Assembly (NCBI RefSeq): GCF_033807715.1
Contig: NC_084587.1
Coordinates: 14,303,017 to 14,367,016, forward strand
Direction of reading: 5' to 3'
Length of the DNA: 64,000 nucleotides
DNA from: Cololabis saira
Taxonomy: Eukaryota > Chordata > Actinopteri > Beloniformes > Belonidae
In this document: in pieces, positions 1-15,068 of the stretch
Numbering within the stretch: position 1 is the first letter of the stretch
Layout: every line of letters begins with the position of its first letter
Translations under genes and position numbers: made by a program
The notes under the pieces: model-generated
What the model was told of the DNA's origin: nothing
The model's database searches: none
What the model saw: only the letters and a program-made list of their open reading frames with translations

Positions 1-1164
1 TTATGATTCAAATGTCAGTCAAACCACTCTCGGACAGTCAAATAAAACATTTATATCTTGTTCTCATCAGGAAACATCCTGTGGCTGCTTCTTTGTAAGA
101 AAATGATATGATGAACAATCCATCCTTTATCAATATCATGGCCAATACATCAAACCCTTACGGCACTCGGACCTTTTAATTTTTGCAAACTTTTTTCATA
201 TTATTTCTCTTATTGTAGAACTGCATAGTAATTCCAACAGCACAAACGAGTCCAAGGTAGACAATGCTACTATGTTGAGTGCTCATACAGTTTAGAGCAG
301 CTGTCTTGAGTTACCAACCTATCGGCCAATCAGAAAATAAGATTTCTCAGCCCATCAGAAAATAGATTTTTTTGTTGCCGGGTGAGGTCTGAGTTTTACC
401 TTCAAGCATTCCATGAATTATTTAATATATCATGAATATTGTGAAGAGAAACTACATGATTGTGAGCTGAGTGTTTGTGTGAAATAAGAGTGGAGTTATA
501 ATGGAACATTCCCCTACTTAGCACTGGAAAAGCGTAATAATCTTTAATTAGAATAGCCAGCCCAAACTCCAAACCATTTATGGAGAACTATTGAAATACT
601 ATTGATACATGAACTGGAACTTGATCCTGAACATGTGTGTAGATGTGAATAGAGACAGCTCTTGTTATTTTGGAGGACCAGATACGTTTACACATTGCTT
701 TATACTTACACACACACAAACTCAACATAATCCCCTGCCAGAGTTCAAAAAACCAACATATCTAACTAGGCTTTCATAGTAGTGCTTTGGTGTTAACTTT
801 CCTATGGGCTGATCTTATGAGGACATAAAACAGACTGAATGTTCTGTATGATTACCTACTTATGATGGGACTAAAACCATTCCAAAATATTTTAAGCACC
901 ATCAACAGCAACCCAGCTGATCCTACGACATGCTGCCTGGTTTTAAAGTGCTGAAATTCATGTAATTGAGTCACTTCCCTGTATAGGTAAAGTGAAGGTT
1001 AAATCAGTTACAAACTCACAGCTGGTCAGCAGTTTGAAGGAGAACCATTACAACCTGCAAAACAAACTCAAATTTAAGATTTGACTAAATTAAAAACGCG
1101 GACGTTATCTCATTAAAAGGTTGAACTCAATGTTCCCTGATTTCTGGAATACCCATCTAAAATT
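1..1164. other. Unassigned AT-rich non-coding stretch
   Basis: No exon, RNA gene or recognisable repeat was identified here. Stops are frequent in all frames. Confidence 0.5.
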
Positions 1165-2500
1165 TTGTTTAGATTTCAAACAAAGTATATTTGCGTGGAG
1201 AGATTGCTAACAAGAACTCGATATTCCTCATGGGGTTACCAGGGCCAGGCCTGGTGGCTTCAACCATGGAGTCCAGTCAGATTAAGCACAAATGAGCTAC
1301 ATGGGTTCGCCCTCCTGTGGGATCAACACCTGGAGGAAGGTCTGTGCAGTGCATTTTGGGCAGCAGCCAAAAGCTTGGGCCTTTTTCATGCTGACCCCCA
1401 GTTTTCCCCAGTAGATACAGGTGATTTCCATGTGCCTTGGAGTCGGGGAATGGGCTCCAACTGTCATTTGTGCTTATGCGCCAAATGACAGTTCAGAGTA
1501 CCCAGTCTTCTTGGAGTCCCTAGGGGGCGTGATGGAAAGTGTTGTTCTGTTCTTGGACTTCTGTGCTAGTCTCGGTTCGCACACCATGTTGGAAGATCGG
1601 AGTCTCCATAAGTGCACGTGGTACAAAGACACTTGGTTGCAGTTTGATGAATCACTTTATAGTTGTATCATCAGATCTACAGTCTTTTGTTCTGGCCAGT
1701 TGAGTGAAGAGAGGAGCTGAGCTGTCAATCGATCACTACCTGGTGGTGAGTTGCATCAGATGGGACGATACCAACCAGACATAGCAGCATCAAACATGTA
1801 GTGGGGGTTTGCTTGGAATGTCTGGCAGATGGAGCCATCAGAGAGATCGTCAACTTGCACCTCTGACAGAGACTCTTAAGCTTTCGGGTGGGGGAGGACT
1901 TCGGTGATGCCATGGAAAGCGACTATACTGGTCGGCTGCAAAGATAATTCTAGCAGTCAAGCAGCCTAGGCGGGGCCTAGTACGGTGAAGATGGGGAGCC
2001 GTTGACCTCGATTGGAGATGCCGCCAGGCAGTAGAAGAAATACTTTGAGGAGCTTAATCTCACCAACCAATTTTACATAGAAACAGCCATGTCTGGGGAC
2101 TCAGATGGAGTCATCTATTACTGCATCTGAGGTCAGGAAAGCTGCATGGTGGCAGGACTCCAGGGAAGGATGAGATCTGCCCTTGTTCCTCAAAGGTCTA
2201 GACATTGTAGTGACACCCTGATTGATACATCTGCAACATTGTGTGGACATCCGGGGAAGTACCTCTGGAAGTTTTGTGGAGGAGTTTAAGTATGGAGCTG
2301 GACATTGACAGGCAGATTGGTGCAGCATCTGTAGTAATTAAGACCAAGAGTTGAGCCAAAAAGCAAAACTCAGTTTACCGGTCAATCTACGTTCCTACCC
2401 CATTTGCTCCATATCCTATGGTTATGAACTGTGGCTACTGACCAAAAGAATGAGATCATGGATACAACGTGACCTGGACTTGAATAAGCGGAAGTTAATG
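1165..2500 (+). mobile_element. Degenerate non-LTR retrotransposon (endonuclease/RT remnant)
   Basis: Conceptual fragments in shifting frames resemble a teleost LINE polyprotein. Around 1470-1560 is an endonuclease-like stretch (CAYAPNDSSEYPVFLESLGG). Around 1610-1700 is a run like the 'KCTWYQDT...' part of the same domain. Around 2240-2300 the bases translate to something like 'LCNI-W-SGEVPLE' of the reverse transcriptase. Near 2415-2460 'YGYELWLLTKRMRSWIQ' matches the C-terminal part of such ORFs. Many stops and frameshifts show it is dead. Clade is uncertain (RTE/Rex-like is my guess), and the element is truncated at both ends. Confidence 0.65.
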
Positions 2501-2670
2501 GATTTAAACAAAATTATTTTTTGGGGGAAAAAAAAATAAAAAATCATACCGGTACCTTTGTAAATCTTGCTCTTCTTTTGGGATTATACTGTTCTTTTCC
2601 CTTTCCCTAAACAAAAACAAAACCTCGTAATTATCAAAACAATTTAGAATGCTAATTCATAAATAGCAAA

Positions 2671-3994
2671 CAGCGTTTTGCTAAAATCAAAAAAGTTAAT
2701 TTTATTTGCATTAATGTACACTCAACACCCCAGCTAAAAGTACCCTTTTGAGCGAGTAAAGCCGGTCATTTTCAAATCTCTCCAGAGATGCTCAATTGGG
2801 TTTAGGTCAGGGCTCTGGCTGGGCCAGTCAAGAATGGTCCAAGAGTTGTTCCAAAGCTACTCCTTTGTTATTTCAGCTGTGTCCTTAGGGTCATTGTTTT
2901 GTTGGAAGATGATCTTTCAGCCCAGTCTGAGGTCCTGAGCACTCTGGAAGAGGTTATCTGCCAGGATATCTCTGTACTTGGCCGCATTCATCTTTCCTTC
3001 AATTGCAACCAGTCATCCTGTCCCGTACAGCTGAAAACACCCCCGTAGCATGATGCTGCCACCACCATGTTTCACTGTTGGGATTGTATTAGGCAGGTGA
3101 TGAGCAGTGCCTGCTTTTGTTCACACATATCTCTTAGAATTAAGGCCAAAAAATTCAATCTTGGTCTCATGTGACCAGAGAATCTTATTTCTCATAGTCT
3201 GGGAGTCATTCATGTGTTTTTTTGGCAAACTCTGCAGGCTTTCATATGTCTTGCACTGAGGAAGGGCTTCCGTCGGGCCACTCTGCCTTAAAGCCAAGAC
3301 TGGTGGAGGGCTGTAGTGATAGTTGACTTTGTGGAACTTTCTCCCGTCTCCCTACTGCATCTCTGGAGCTCAGCCACAGTGATGTGTGGATTCTTCTTTA
3401 TCTCTCTCCCCAAGGCTAGACGGCCAGGTCTAGGAAGAGTTCTGGTCGTCCCAACCTTCTTCCATTTAAAGATTATGGAGGCCACTGTGCTCTTAGGAAC
3501 CTCGAGTGCTGCAGACATTCTTCTGTAACCTCGGCCAAATCTGTGCCTTGCCACAATTCTGTCTCTGAGCTCCTTGGGCAGTTCCTTCGACGACATGATT
3601 CTCATTTGCTCTGACATGCACTGTGAGCTGTGAGGTCTTATATAGACAGGTGTGTGCCTTTCCTAATCAAGTCCAACCAGTTTCATTAAACACACCTGGA
3701 CTCCAATGAAGGAGCAGAACCATCTCAAGGAGGATCAGAAGAAATGGACAGCATGTGAGTTAAATATGTGTCACAGCAAAGGGTGTGAACACTTATGACC
3801 ATGTGCTATTTCAGTCTCTTTTTTAATAAATTTGCAAACATTTCTACATTTCTGTTTTTTGCTGTCAAGATGGGGTGCTGAGTGTACATTAATGAGAAAT
3901 AAAATCAACTTTTTTTTATTTCAGCAAACGGCTGCAATAAAACAAAGAGAACAAAGATTTTAAAGGAGTTTTAATACTTTCCGTACCCACTGTA
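2671..3994 (-). mobile_element. Tc1/mariner-type transposon, decayed
   Basis: Inverted termini face each other: 'attaatgtacactcaacacccc' near 2712-2733 against 'ggggtgctgagtgtacattaat' near 3872-3893, with matching AT-rich flanks. The right end runs to 'ctttccgtacccactgta', a common Tc1 terminus. The left end is about 60 bp shorter and looks truncated. The interior on the - strand is Tc1 transposase, now full of frameshifts. The lower-coordinate part still shows the 'ccaccaccatgtttcactgt' nucleotide signature of this family. No active transposase is possible. Confidence 0.85.
3288..3617 (-). pseudogene. Tc1-like transposase, N-terminal DNA-binding part only
   Basis: A 109-codon open frame inside the Tc1 element. 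It starts MSEQMRIMSSKELPKELRD and contains the paired helix-turn-helix region of Tc1 transposases (PKELRDRIVARHRFGRGYRR, then VPKSTVASIIFKWKK). The PGR motif (RPGRLA) follows. The frame is lost before the DDE catalytic domain, so the product would bind DNA at most. Downstream catalytic-domain sequence survives only as broken frames at roughly 2740-3287. Confidence 0.8.
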
Positions 3995-4259
3995 ACCATT
4001 GAAAACATATACTCAAATAATACAACATGAATCTGTATGAACAGTAGAGGCAACTCAACATCTGACATATGCTAAGTATAATCCCTGAGTCACTGACAGT
4101 GCTTAGGGTGGTTAATCCAATTTTTCAGACCTATACATAGTTTAAAAGCAAAGCTTTTGTCCTCTTCCTCCCCCATCGGAACACATGCAACACAGTAGGT
4201 TTACTGCGATATAGCAGAAAAAATCTATGGTTTTGCCACAATTTACCAGAGGTTCTGAT

Positions 4260-4560
4260 TCTGGGAACTGATAAAAAACCAGATCCAAACGACCTGCGGG
4301 GTCTGGAAGGTTCATACTGGGTCAGGAAGTCCCTGGTGTGTTTAGTCCGGGACCAGTCGGATCTTTATAGACCAGCATGAGAACTATAAAGTCTGTCCTC
4401 TGATGGACAGACAGCCAGTGTAAAGACCTCCGAGCTGGACTGATGTGGTGGAGGACTGGAGCTGCAGAGTTCTGGATGAGCTGCAGTTGTCTGACTTTTT
4501 TGGGTATCACTACACCCAGATTTCTGGCCTGGTTGGTGGTTTTTAGTTGTACAGATTGAA
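4260..4560 (-). mobile_element. L2-like LINE fragment (RT C-terminal region)
   Basis: On the - strand a frame reads ...VRQLQLIQNSAAPVLHH, then SLHWLSVHQRTDFIVLMLVYK. This is the C-terminal signature of fish L2-type reverse transcriptases (consensus-like 'LQLIQNAAARVL...SLHWLPV..RI.FKILLLVYK'). It is 5'-truncated and frame-damaged. Confidence 0.7.
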
Positions 4561-4604
4561 GCTCTGTGGTTTCTCTCTTTTTTTTAAGCTTTTTAAATAA
4601 AATA

Positions 4605-4790
4605 AAATAGGCAAGGCAAGGCAAGGCAAATTTATTTATATAGCACAATTCAACACAAGGTAATTCAAAGTGCTTTACATTGACATTAAAAGCGGCAAGA
4701 CATAATAACAAATATAAATAAAATAATTTAATCCAGGCTTTCACGAATTCAAATATCCAACTACATGCCAACCCATGAATCAAAAATACT
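4605..4790 (-). mobile_element. L2-like LINE 3' tail
   Basis: Begins on the + strand with repeated 'aggca' units, then 'aaatttatttatatagcac' and '...caaagtgctttacattgac'. This is the 3' end of a teleost L2-type LINE lying on the - strand, ending in short 'tgcct' repeats. A nearly identical copy lies at 45765-45870 and a more diverged one at 40316-40400. Confidence 0.75.
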
Positions 4791-4860
4791 GAATGCTTTT
4801 CTTTTTAGAAAAGTATCACTTTTGTGGTCATTGTGGTAAATGACCACGCAGGACACTTAC

Positions 4861-5003
4861 CGACACTGCTTCCCATTCTATATGAAATCCAATAAATATT
4901 TGTCATTTTTGTCATATGCACCTTCACGCTGAGAGAAAAACTCCCCGGTACTCCAGCACAAAACTTTTTGGTTCAATGTACTCTGTTGTAAACACACCTC
5001 TCC
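4861..5003 (-). pseudogene. SET-domain exon of a KMT5A/SETD8-like gene, broken
   Basis: On the - strand the stretch has a good acceptor (tttttcttcag) and a good donor (gtaagt). One frame gives RGVFTTEYIEPKSFVLEYRG, which matches the start of the KMT5A-type SET domain (GRGV.AT..F..GDFV.EY.GDL). A different frame then gives REGAYDKNDKYLLDFI, a TAG stop and NGKQ, corresponding to the later 'RE..Y......Y..F....' part. The reading frame is therefore lost in the middle, probably by a deletion of several codons. One in-frame stop follows, and the phase does not match the upstream exon. No further SET exons (catalytic NHS and Tyr motifs) were found to the left. Alternative: a sequence or assembly error in a live gene, which I think unlikely with three separate lesions. 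Confidence 0.65.
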
Positions 5004-5903
5004 CTGAAGAAAAACACAAAACCAAAACATTAACATGAGCTCCACCATCTGTTAAGCAATGGACCCAATTTGTGGCTGTCTATTCAAGGATATATTTAAT
5101 GAACAGTCTAAATGAAAGTTTAATCATTAACTACTCTCAACAATGTTAATGAGAAGTCCAGTGTATTTTAAATCCACTAAACACTTTCTTGGACTGTTAT
5201 TGGAAAAAGCAGAACAGATTAGTGGCAGCCAGTACTAAATAGGAGCAAAACAGCCTCTAAAAAAATTCTCAAAATGGGTGTTAATTGCCAGTAGCCATGT
5301 TTCCATGACACTTTTGCAAAAGAAAATCAACTATCTGAAAGTTCAATAAAAGGAAGTGCTGCAGGGGGTCGGTGTTTCCGTTGATTGCTGTTTTTCAAAT
5401 AAGTCATTCTCGTAACCATCTTGTCCTGCTAGACTTTTCCAAACAACAAAAACAGAAAGTCAACATTGAAGTAAATAGTTGGAATATTTTGTCTTTGAAT
5501 TGCTGCTTTAGGTTTTCTTGCAACAGTGAGGATTTACAATAAAAACAATGCAAGTGACACTTTTTCAAGTCATCTGCATGTGGGGGCTTCAGGGGACTTA
5601 CACATGCAGTTCAGAGCCATTATAAAACATTTTCAGGGGCTGTTTTACTTTTCTTACAGGTGGTTGCCATTAGTCTATGCTGTCCAAAGTTCAGAGAAAT
5701 CCAATATCCCTGATTTAAAATGAACTATTCCTCTTTAATGAAATAAATTACTCTCTGTATAATAGCCTCTGATAATTTCATCTGACTTTATGAGGAACAA
5801 ACTTATTTTAATTCCTCACTTTTACACTGGCCTACAACTGTAAAGTGATTGCACCAGGAGAAAAACTATAAACTGGATAAAAAAAAAACAAAAAAAAACA
5901 TAC

Positions 5904-6031
5904 CTTTATGTCAATAAACCTCCCCTCTAGGAAGACTTTATCCTCTCCCCGAATAATAAATTGGACTGCATCCTGGACAGGAGTCTTTCCCCTCCTCCTC
6001 TTCCCCTCAGTCATCCTTTCTGTAATAATGC
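5904..6031 (-). pseudogene. Upstream exon of the KMT5A-like SET gene remnant
   Basis: A clean exon-like block on the - strand: acceptor 'gctttattatatag', then an open frame starting IITERMTEGKRRRGKTPVQ and ending GEDKVFLEGRFIDIK, then donor 'gtatgtt'. In KMT5A-like proteins the segment before the SET domain likewise ends in a basic/aromatic run followed by K-G-R-G-V. Here the exon ends exactly after AAG while the next exon needs one leading base, so one base is missing at the junction. The exon itself is intact (128 nt: 2 bases plus 42 codons). It lies 0.9 kb from the next exon and 0.35 kb from a promoter-like region. Assignment rests on pairing with the 4861-5003 exon. Confidence 0.5.
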
Positions 6032-6369
6032 CTATATAATAAAGCAAAAATTCAAATAAGCTTTAATAAACAGCACCTAATAACCTATTTTTCAATACAA
6101 TACTATCCATCCACACATACACCAGCTCTGCAGGAGAACTGGCTTTGCCTCTCTCAAAAACACATGGCTGATTAACATACAATGGAATAGCATTTAGAGA
6201 TATTTAAACACACTCTCCACAAGTTTCTCCCATTGTTATCTCGGTAAATAGAACGTTAAGGAAAAAAAATGATGACGAACACAACAACATATCACATTTA
6301 CAAACTAAAACGTGTTAAACAGCATCATAACATTGCTCTTACATCCAAAATAAAGTCCCAGGAAAATCC

Positions 6370-6510
6370 AGAACGAGCTGCGCATGCGTGGTAGGAGGCG
6401 CTGTCCAGCGAAGGGGGCGTTACCGGCGGCAGCCAATCGGTGAGCAGGAATTCGCTGAAGCGCTCAGCCAATGAAATGTGCTCATTTTGTGTGTGAGCGG
6501 CGGGAAAACG
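6370..6510. promoter_or_regulatory. GC-rich promoter-like region (NRF-1-, CCAAT- and E2F-like sites)
   Basis: A CpG-rich patch in AT-rich surroundings. It contains an NRF-1-like palindrome tgcgcatgcgtg (6379-6390, one base off consensus), two CCAAT boxes (6433-6437 and 6468-6472) and an E2F-like gcggcgggaaaa (6497-6508). Such clusters are typical of housekeeping CpG promoters. Its position fits the - strand SET-domain remnant, whose first visible exon ends at 6031. No transcript evidence is available. Confidence 0.4.
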
Positions 6511-6673
6511 TGTATGAATCCAAACGACACATTTTACGACATTTTACCTGTGTATGACTTTGTGTGACACACAAAAATGTCAGGTTTCCGTACTTGTCAG
6601 AACACTTCGAGAAGAAGAGGGAGCAGCTTAATTGCAGCCCCCTGAATGCGATTTATGGGGACATTGGTATGTC

Positions 6674-9477
<2,804 letters not shown>

Positions 9478-10756
9478 TATACTGTATAGTCTGGACCATT
9501 AGGCACACCGGGTTTTAAGGTGCATGATAAAACATATGTAAAGCAAAACAAAACAGTCTGGTAAGTCGAACTTCAACTCATTCACATTAACTCAGAATAT
9601 CGTTCAGTTGTAACTAATACAGAAAAATACACACATTTTAAATAATTTGTCTTCCAAAAATCCACCAATAAATATGGAGGAGGTAAGCGTCGAACTACGT
9701 CCTGTGATTGGTTTTAGGGGTGTGCAAACAAGGGTACCTCACGATTCGATTCGATTTCGATTATTGGAGCTTCGATTCTTCGATTCTTCGATTATAACGA
9801 TTGTCGATTCGATTCGATTATTGGTGCCTCGATTCTTCGATTATTGTGATTTTTAATGCTTTTTTCCGTACAAGATTGATTTTGTCTTCATCTGTGGCTA
9901 CATTTGTAAATAAATAGCCAATCAATTAACTCAGTTCCTCTAACAACACTCATTAAGTAAATAACAAGGTTTTTTGAACATTTGACATGTATTTTTCAAA
10001 GACACAAAATCATTTATTTTATGACTATGTAAACATTTGCTCTTTGACTTACTTAACTTTGACCAGGGAAAGCTGCACTTGCATGAGAGCGCCCTCTATT
10101 GGCGGAAAATACTGAAAACCGTCAAGCCCTGGATTTAATGAGTTCATTAATTCAAGTAAACTAGATATGTACTTCCATCAAATGTATTTAGTGTAAACAT
10201 ATCTGCCATATTTCAAGGGAACAATAAGAAATGTGCATTCTTGAAAATGAAATGATTCAGCAGCTTATTCAGTCTGGAATCTGGATAGGATAACTAATAA
10301 TTAATAACTTAATTAATAATAATAACTAATTATTTTTAAGAAATCGATTCCAAATCGTCACGTGACGCATCGCGATGCATTGACACATCGATGAATTGCA
10401 CCCACCTCTGATTGGTTCATCGTTGCCAACCTAACGTTGGCTTAACGTATACCGTAATTATAGTTAGGTAACATTGACTAGATGTAGGATGATGGTTGCT
10501 TGCCAGCACGACATAATCAGTTATTTAACATTGTCTGACGTTGCAACCCGTATCCAACCAAGGACCGACTTTAATACAACGTCCCTGTGTGAGCTGGGAA
10601 TGGTCCGACAATCAATCAAGCGGAGCGGCTTCGTCGCTACCAAAGTCACACTAAAACATGTTGAAAGAAAGTGCCCGGGATTATAGGGCGCACTGGCGAT
10701 TTCTGAGAAAAATGAAGGATTTTAGGTACGCCTTAATAGTGCAGAAAATACGGTAT
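9478..10756. mobile_element. MITE with 'atac-gtat-tctgga' inverted termini, split by a hAT MITE
   Basis: The left end (atactgtatagtctggac, then 'ggcacaccgggttttaagg') and the right end (...taggtacgccttaatagtgc agaaaatacggtat) are inverted repeats of about 30 bp. The family resembles the element at 53121-53598 (accgtatgttctggactata). The middle is interrupted by the hAT-like MITE at 9713-10408. Confidence 0.6.
9713..10408. mobile_element. hAT-like MITE with 8-bp target-site duplication
   Basis: The element begins ttaggggtgtgcaaac and ends ttgcacccacctc. It is flanked by TGATTGGT at 9705-9712 and 10409-10416, an 8-bp duplication typical of hAT elements. The left part is rich in cgattcgattcg-type repeats, the right part in 'tcgcgatgcatt' palindromic sequence. 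No transposase is present. Confidence 0.75.
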
Positions 10757-13700
10757 ATGATAAGGTGAAAGAAAGCATTATGGTGTGGATTAAAATACTC
10801 TGTTTTGTGTGTGTTCTTTTTCAAAAGCATCTCCTCCGTTGTCTTAGTTATGTTTCAGTCCTACACAAGCGAGTTTTAGAAATGTAGAATTTGCACTTTC
10901 AGATATTATTGAAAATCTATACAATGAAAATAAGTGTTGATCAAAATGGAAATGTAAATTCTAGTTTCACATGAAGCTACAGCACTTACTTTACATTTCA
11001 TTATGTTAAAAGTAAATCAGAAATTCAAGGTATGTCAGCCCATATACTGTACATCCAAGGGCAAGTTGATCTTTATCAGCAGAAATAATGCAATTTCTTG
11101 TTCTATATGGGGCCAAATGTTGAAACATCCAGCATGAACCAGAGCTGCAGTATGTAAATAGAAGTTTACCTAATCTCAGGACTAATAGCAGGCTGAGAGT
11201 CAAGAGAGGCTGTGACTTGCACTTAATGGAAAACCTGCTATGCTTTGTGCTTCAGTAATGGGAGGAGATTATCTTGCAATGCAGAGGGGCTGAATGAATA
11301 CTTCTCCACAAATTGCTCCCAGCCTCGCCATCCTCCTCCCCATCGCTTTCTCACTCATCCTGGATGTTTATTACTTATATTACCCTCATGAACGATGTCA
11401 CTGTGTTAATCATGCTGACGAGGACGCTGAGGCAGGTTATTTCACTGGGACGCATTTTTACGTGAATAAATATCAATCATTTTAATTAAGAAAAAAAAAA
11501 CATTTAATTTTTTTCCAAGTTTCTGTTATATGACAGCTTGGTTTCTAATTAGTGGCTCCAATTAGTAACCCTCTATCTTTTTTCCATCATTGCCGTCTTC
11601 GGTTGTTGTTGTGTGAGCCTCACTTTTTCTTGCCATTAACTTCCCTTCACGTTTGTGCTAAACACTGAGAAACATCACTGGGTGGAATTGCACGGTTTGA
11701 ATAGGTTTCTGTGTAAAGTTTCTGTGTAAAGTCTCCTCTTCTCTGAGTGGGTCTTCTAGTTTATGAAAAAAATACATAAATCAAAACAATTAAATAAACA
11801 ACATGTATATTGGAATGATTGATGATTGTAAATTGACCATAGGAGTGATTATGAACATGTATGCTTTTTTTTGTCTCATCTGTTTCTTGCTTGCAAATTA
11901 ACTTTTATTTCTTTGTGTGAACCGAAATTTTTTCTTTTCTTTTTTTTCATAGTTAACTTTGTTTAATTTTTTTTTATATATATCCATTTTTGCATTTTGA
12001 GGCTGCGACATCCCATATAAATGTGGATAATTTAATACTACAAAAGAATGTGAAGGAAAAAAATGATTATATTAATTCAAATGGGGAGATAACACCTTTT
12101 AAATTTGATTAGGACTCAAAAAGAACTCAGGGTGTGTTGGATCCTGCAGCCTGAATGCTCCCCCCCACTGCTCCCTGCTCACTCTGCTGGTATTGGTTAA
12201 CTTTGTAAACCAGAGAGACACGTGCCACAGCGACAGAGACAATAGGAGGATGTTGCAGGGCTGACCGCGGGGACAGATGCACGGGTTGGGTAGATCTATG
12301 GTAAGATTAGAGGACCAGTCTGCAGATGCATGAGCAGAAAATCATTTTGAAGAAAAGGAAAAAAAAAAAAGGAAACTATGAAAGCGCCTGGAATGACAAC
12401 ACCTCCTAAAATGACGGCTAGATGACCGGAAAACCAAATTTATTCCATTTTAAAACAATTTTAACCTGCTGAAAATCCTTAAAAGAATACTATGGAATCC
12501 TAAAGTGTAACATGTATACTGGACTGCTACTCATTAAAATCTTCGACTGCCGTCTGCCAGGCACACTCTAAGTTTATTAATAGCGACTATATTGCCTTTT
12601 TGCATATTAGGTTTTTGACTTCCACATTTTTTCAAAATGAGTTATTGCTCACTTAGAGGAATAAAAGCGATGCACGTCATCTCTATTTCTGAATCAGTAA
12701 ATCTACTTTAAAAAGCCAGTAATGCACATGCACCAGCTAAGTTTTACAGCTACAGCGTGTCATCCTGGCTTTGCATTTGGACCAAACTCAGTTGGATATG
12801 TTAAGACCCACTTTTCTTCGACATCCAATATTTCTTAATTGTATTTTTGTGCAACAGCCCTCTGAGCAACACTCAGATAAACTAATAACCAAACCAAGAC
12901 CACGACGACAGGACATTATTAATTTAAAGTCAGAAAAAAGGAGATATTTGCTATAGGCCATGATGGTTTCCTCATCCTAACAACCTTGTTTTAATGCCTA
13001 AACCTAAAAGAGTGCATAGGCTTCACCATTATATGTGAAAGGGATGCGTCCCCCCGGACTTGGGTTCAAATAGTGATATTCAAAACAAAAGAAAAAGAAA
13101 ATAACAATCGCCAAAAGAAAATTTTCTAGTAGTTCCAAACATATTTAGTTTTTTTCTTTTCTTGCTTCCTTTTTATCTCTTGTACAACTTTTTTTCTCTC
13201 ACTTAAAGCATCCATCACAATTATATACAAATGGTGAATCATGCAAATGAGTTGATCATTTCTTTAGCGACTCCTAGCAACTTTTATGTCAGACAGCCAC
13301 TGTTAACTGGTAAACTTATTAGTCCACCCAGCACTGTTACACCAAAAGAACACGTTCCACCTGATCGATAAGAGAATATTCAAACCATTAAAAGTCGACT
13401 CTGGATTTTCCTTGTTATCTACAATAATCCACCATACGCAAGATTGAAGAGAGGCGGTTTAACCGCCCTTCATCAACCATTTACAACTAAAGTGCACTGC
13501 TGTGAACTGCTCAAAGTGGGATGAGGCTACATCAGATCAATTATCATCTCCCAATGTCCAGCTAAAACCATGTTCTTTTGTTACACTTTCTATAAGTTAC
13601 CCCCTGTTAAATTGAAGCTCTGCGTTGTTTATTTCACATTACTATAATATAGATTATGTTTTTTTGTTTTTTTTTTACTTTGATCACCAGGTTTGTGTAA

Positions 13701-14098
13701 ACAAATGAAGAATTTGATCTGGCAATATTTCACCCAAATTCAGCAATGACATAATGTCGTTGATTTGTTTTGGACAAGAATAAGGCTCCATAAAAGTAGT
13801 TGTCTAACACCCTGTTAAAATACACAAAAATGCATTTAACTTCATTAAAAATTGTACGTGGATTGTACGTGTGGCAAACTTCCCCTGGATCTGATGCAGT
13901 CATTTTTAAACTATTAAATGTGATCATAGTTTATTTCTTTACTGACTTTACTCATCTATGAAGCATATTTCTCTGTTATTTGTATGTGTCCCAAGACAGA
14001 TGTGACATTTCTAAAAATGTGTGTAGACATTATAATCCTGTCAGGACACTGCCATGTTAAATTGAGATTTTTTTTAAAAGTGTAACTAATTTTGTTAA
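10757..14098. other. Unassigned AT-rich non-coding stretch
   Basis: Stops are frequent in all frames. Short open frames at 11006-11485, 12771-12956 and 13730-13927 show no domain and no splice-bounded structure. No repeat family was recognised with confidence. Confidence 0.45.
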
Positions 14099-14099
14099 C

Positions 14100-14100
<1 letters not shown>

Positions 14101-14140
<40 letters not shown>
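14101..14140. repeat. (TAC)n microsatellite at the LINE 3' end
   Basis: About 13 TAC units; on the - strand they are the terminal short tandem repeat of the L2-like LINE. Confidence 0.95.
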
Positions 14141-14492
14141 GTCACTTAGCAGACGCTTTTATCCAATGCGACTTACATCTGAGAGAACAACACAAGCACA
14201 AAATCACATCAGAGAGTCCAGCATGGATAAGTGCTGGTCAGACTGATGTGAGTCCAGTTGGACACAGCTGCTGCCATGCCAGTACTAGAATATTTTATTT
14301 TTTTCGCCCAACCCAACAGTCCCCTTTATACAAGAAAGCTATGTTTAAAACGACACCAAATTGCGATCATTTTGTCATAAGTGCATGCAGCTTACTCAGT
14401 GCTGAGTCCTGCAAAGAGCTGGACAAATCTTCTAACTAATTTTAGTTAGAAGTTAGAGAATAAGAGAAGTTTACTAGATGCAGAAATGCTCC

Positions 14493-15068
14493 TTAACCCT
14501 TGTGTTGTCTTCAGGTCAAGGAAGGAAGGGAAAAAAGAAGGAAGGGAGAAAAGAAGGAAGGAAGAAAAGAAGGAAGGAAGGGAGAAAAGAAGGGAGAAAA
14601 GAAGGAAGGAAGGAAAGAAGGAAGGAAGGGAGAAAATAAGGGAGAAAAGAAGGAAGGAAGGAAGGAAGGAAGGAAGGAAGGAAGGAAGGAAGGAAGGAAG
14701 GAAGGAAGGAAGGAAGAAGGAAGGAAGGAATAAAGAAAGAAAAGAAGGATGGGAGAAAAGAAGGAAGGAAGGAAGAAAGAAAAGAAGGATCGGAGAAAAT
14801 AAGGAAGGGAGGAAAGAAGGAAGGAAGGAAGAAAAGAAGGGAGAAAAGAAGGAAGGAAGGAAAGAAGGGAGGAAGGAAGGAAGGAGAAAAAGAAGGAAGG
14901 AAGGGAGAAAAGAAGGAAGGAATGAAGGAAGGAAGGAAGGAAGGAAGGAAGGAAGGAAGGAAGGAAGGAAGGAAGGAAGGGAGGAAGGGAGGAAGGGGAG
15001 AGCAGGAGGAAGTAAAGAAGGAACAGGAGAATTAGGTCATTTTGACCCGAAGACAGTACAAGGGTTAA
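14493..15068. mobile_element. MITE with about 26-bp TIRs, filled by a GGAA array
   Basis: The left end ttaacccttgtgttgtcttc and the right end gaagacagtacaagggttaa are inverted repeats that continue for several more bases (caggtcaa / ttgacccg). Almost everything between is purine-rich GGAA repeat. A third copy of the terminus (gaagacagcacaagggtt) lies at 16836-16853, at the end of the CCTT array. Confidence 0.75.
14518..15020. repeat. (GGAA)n polypurine array, about 0.5 kb
   Basis: Tandem GGAA with recurring interruptions such as gggagaaaagaagg. Near its right end is 'ggggagagcaggaggaag', the reverse complement of the interruption unit in the CCTT array. Apparent ORFs (Lys-Glu-Gly-Arg repeats) are translation artefacts. 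Confidence 0.97.
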
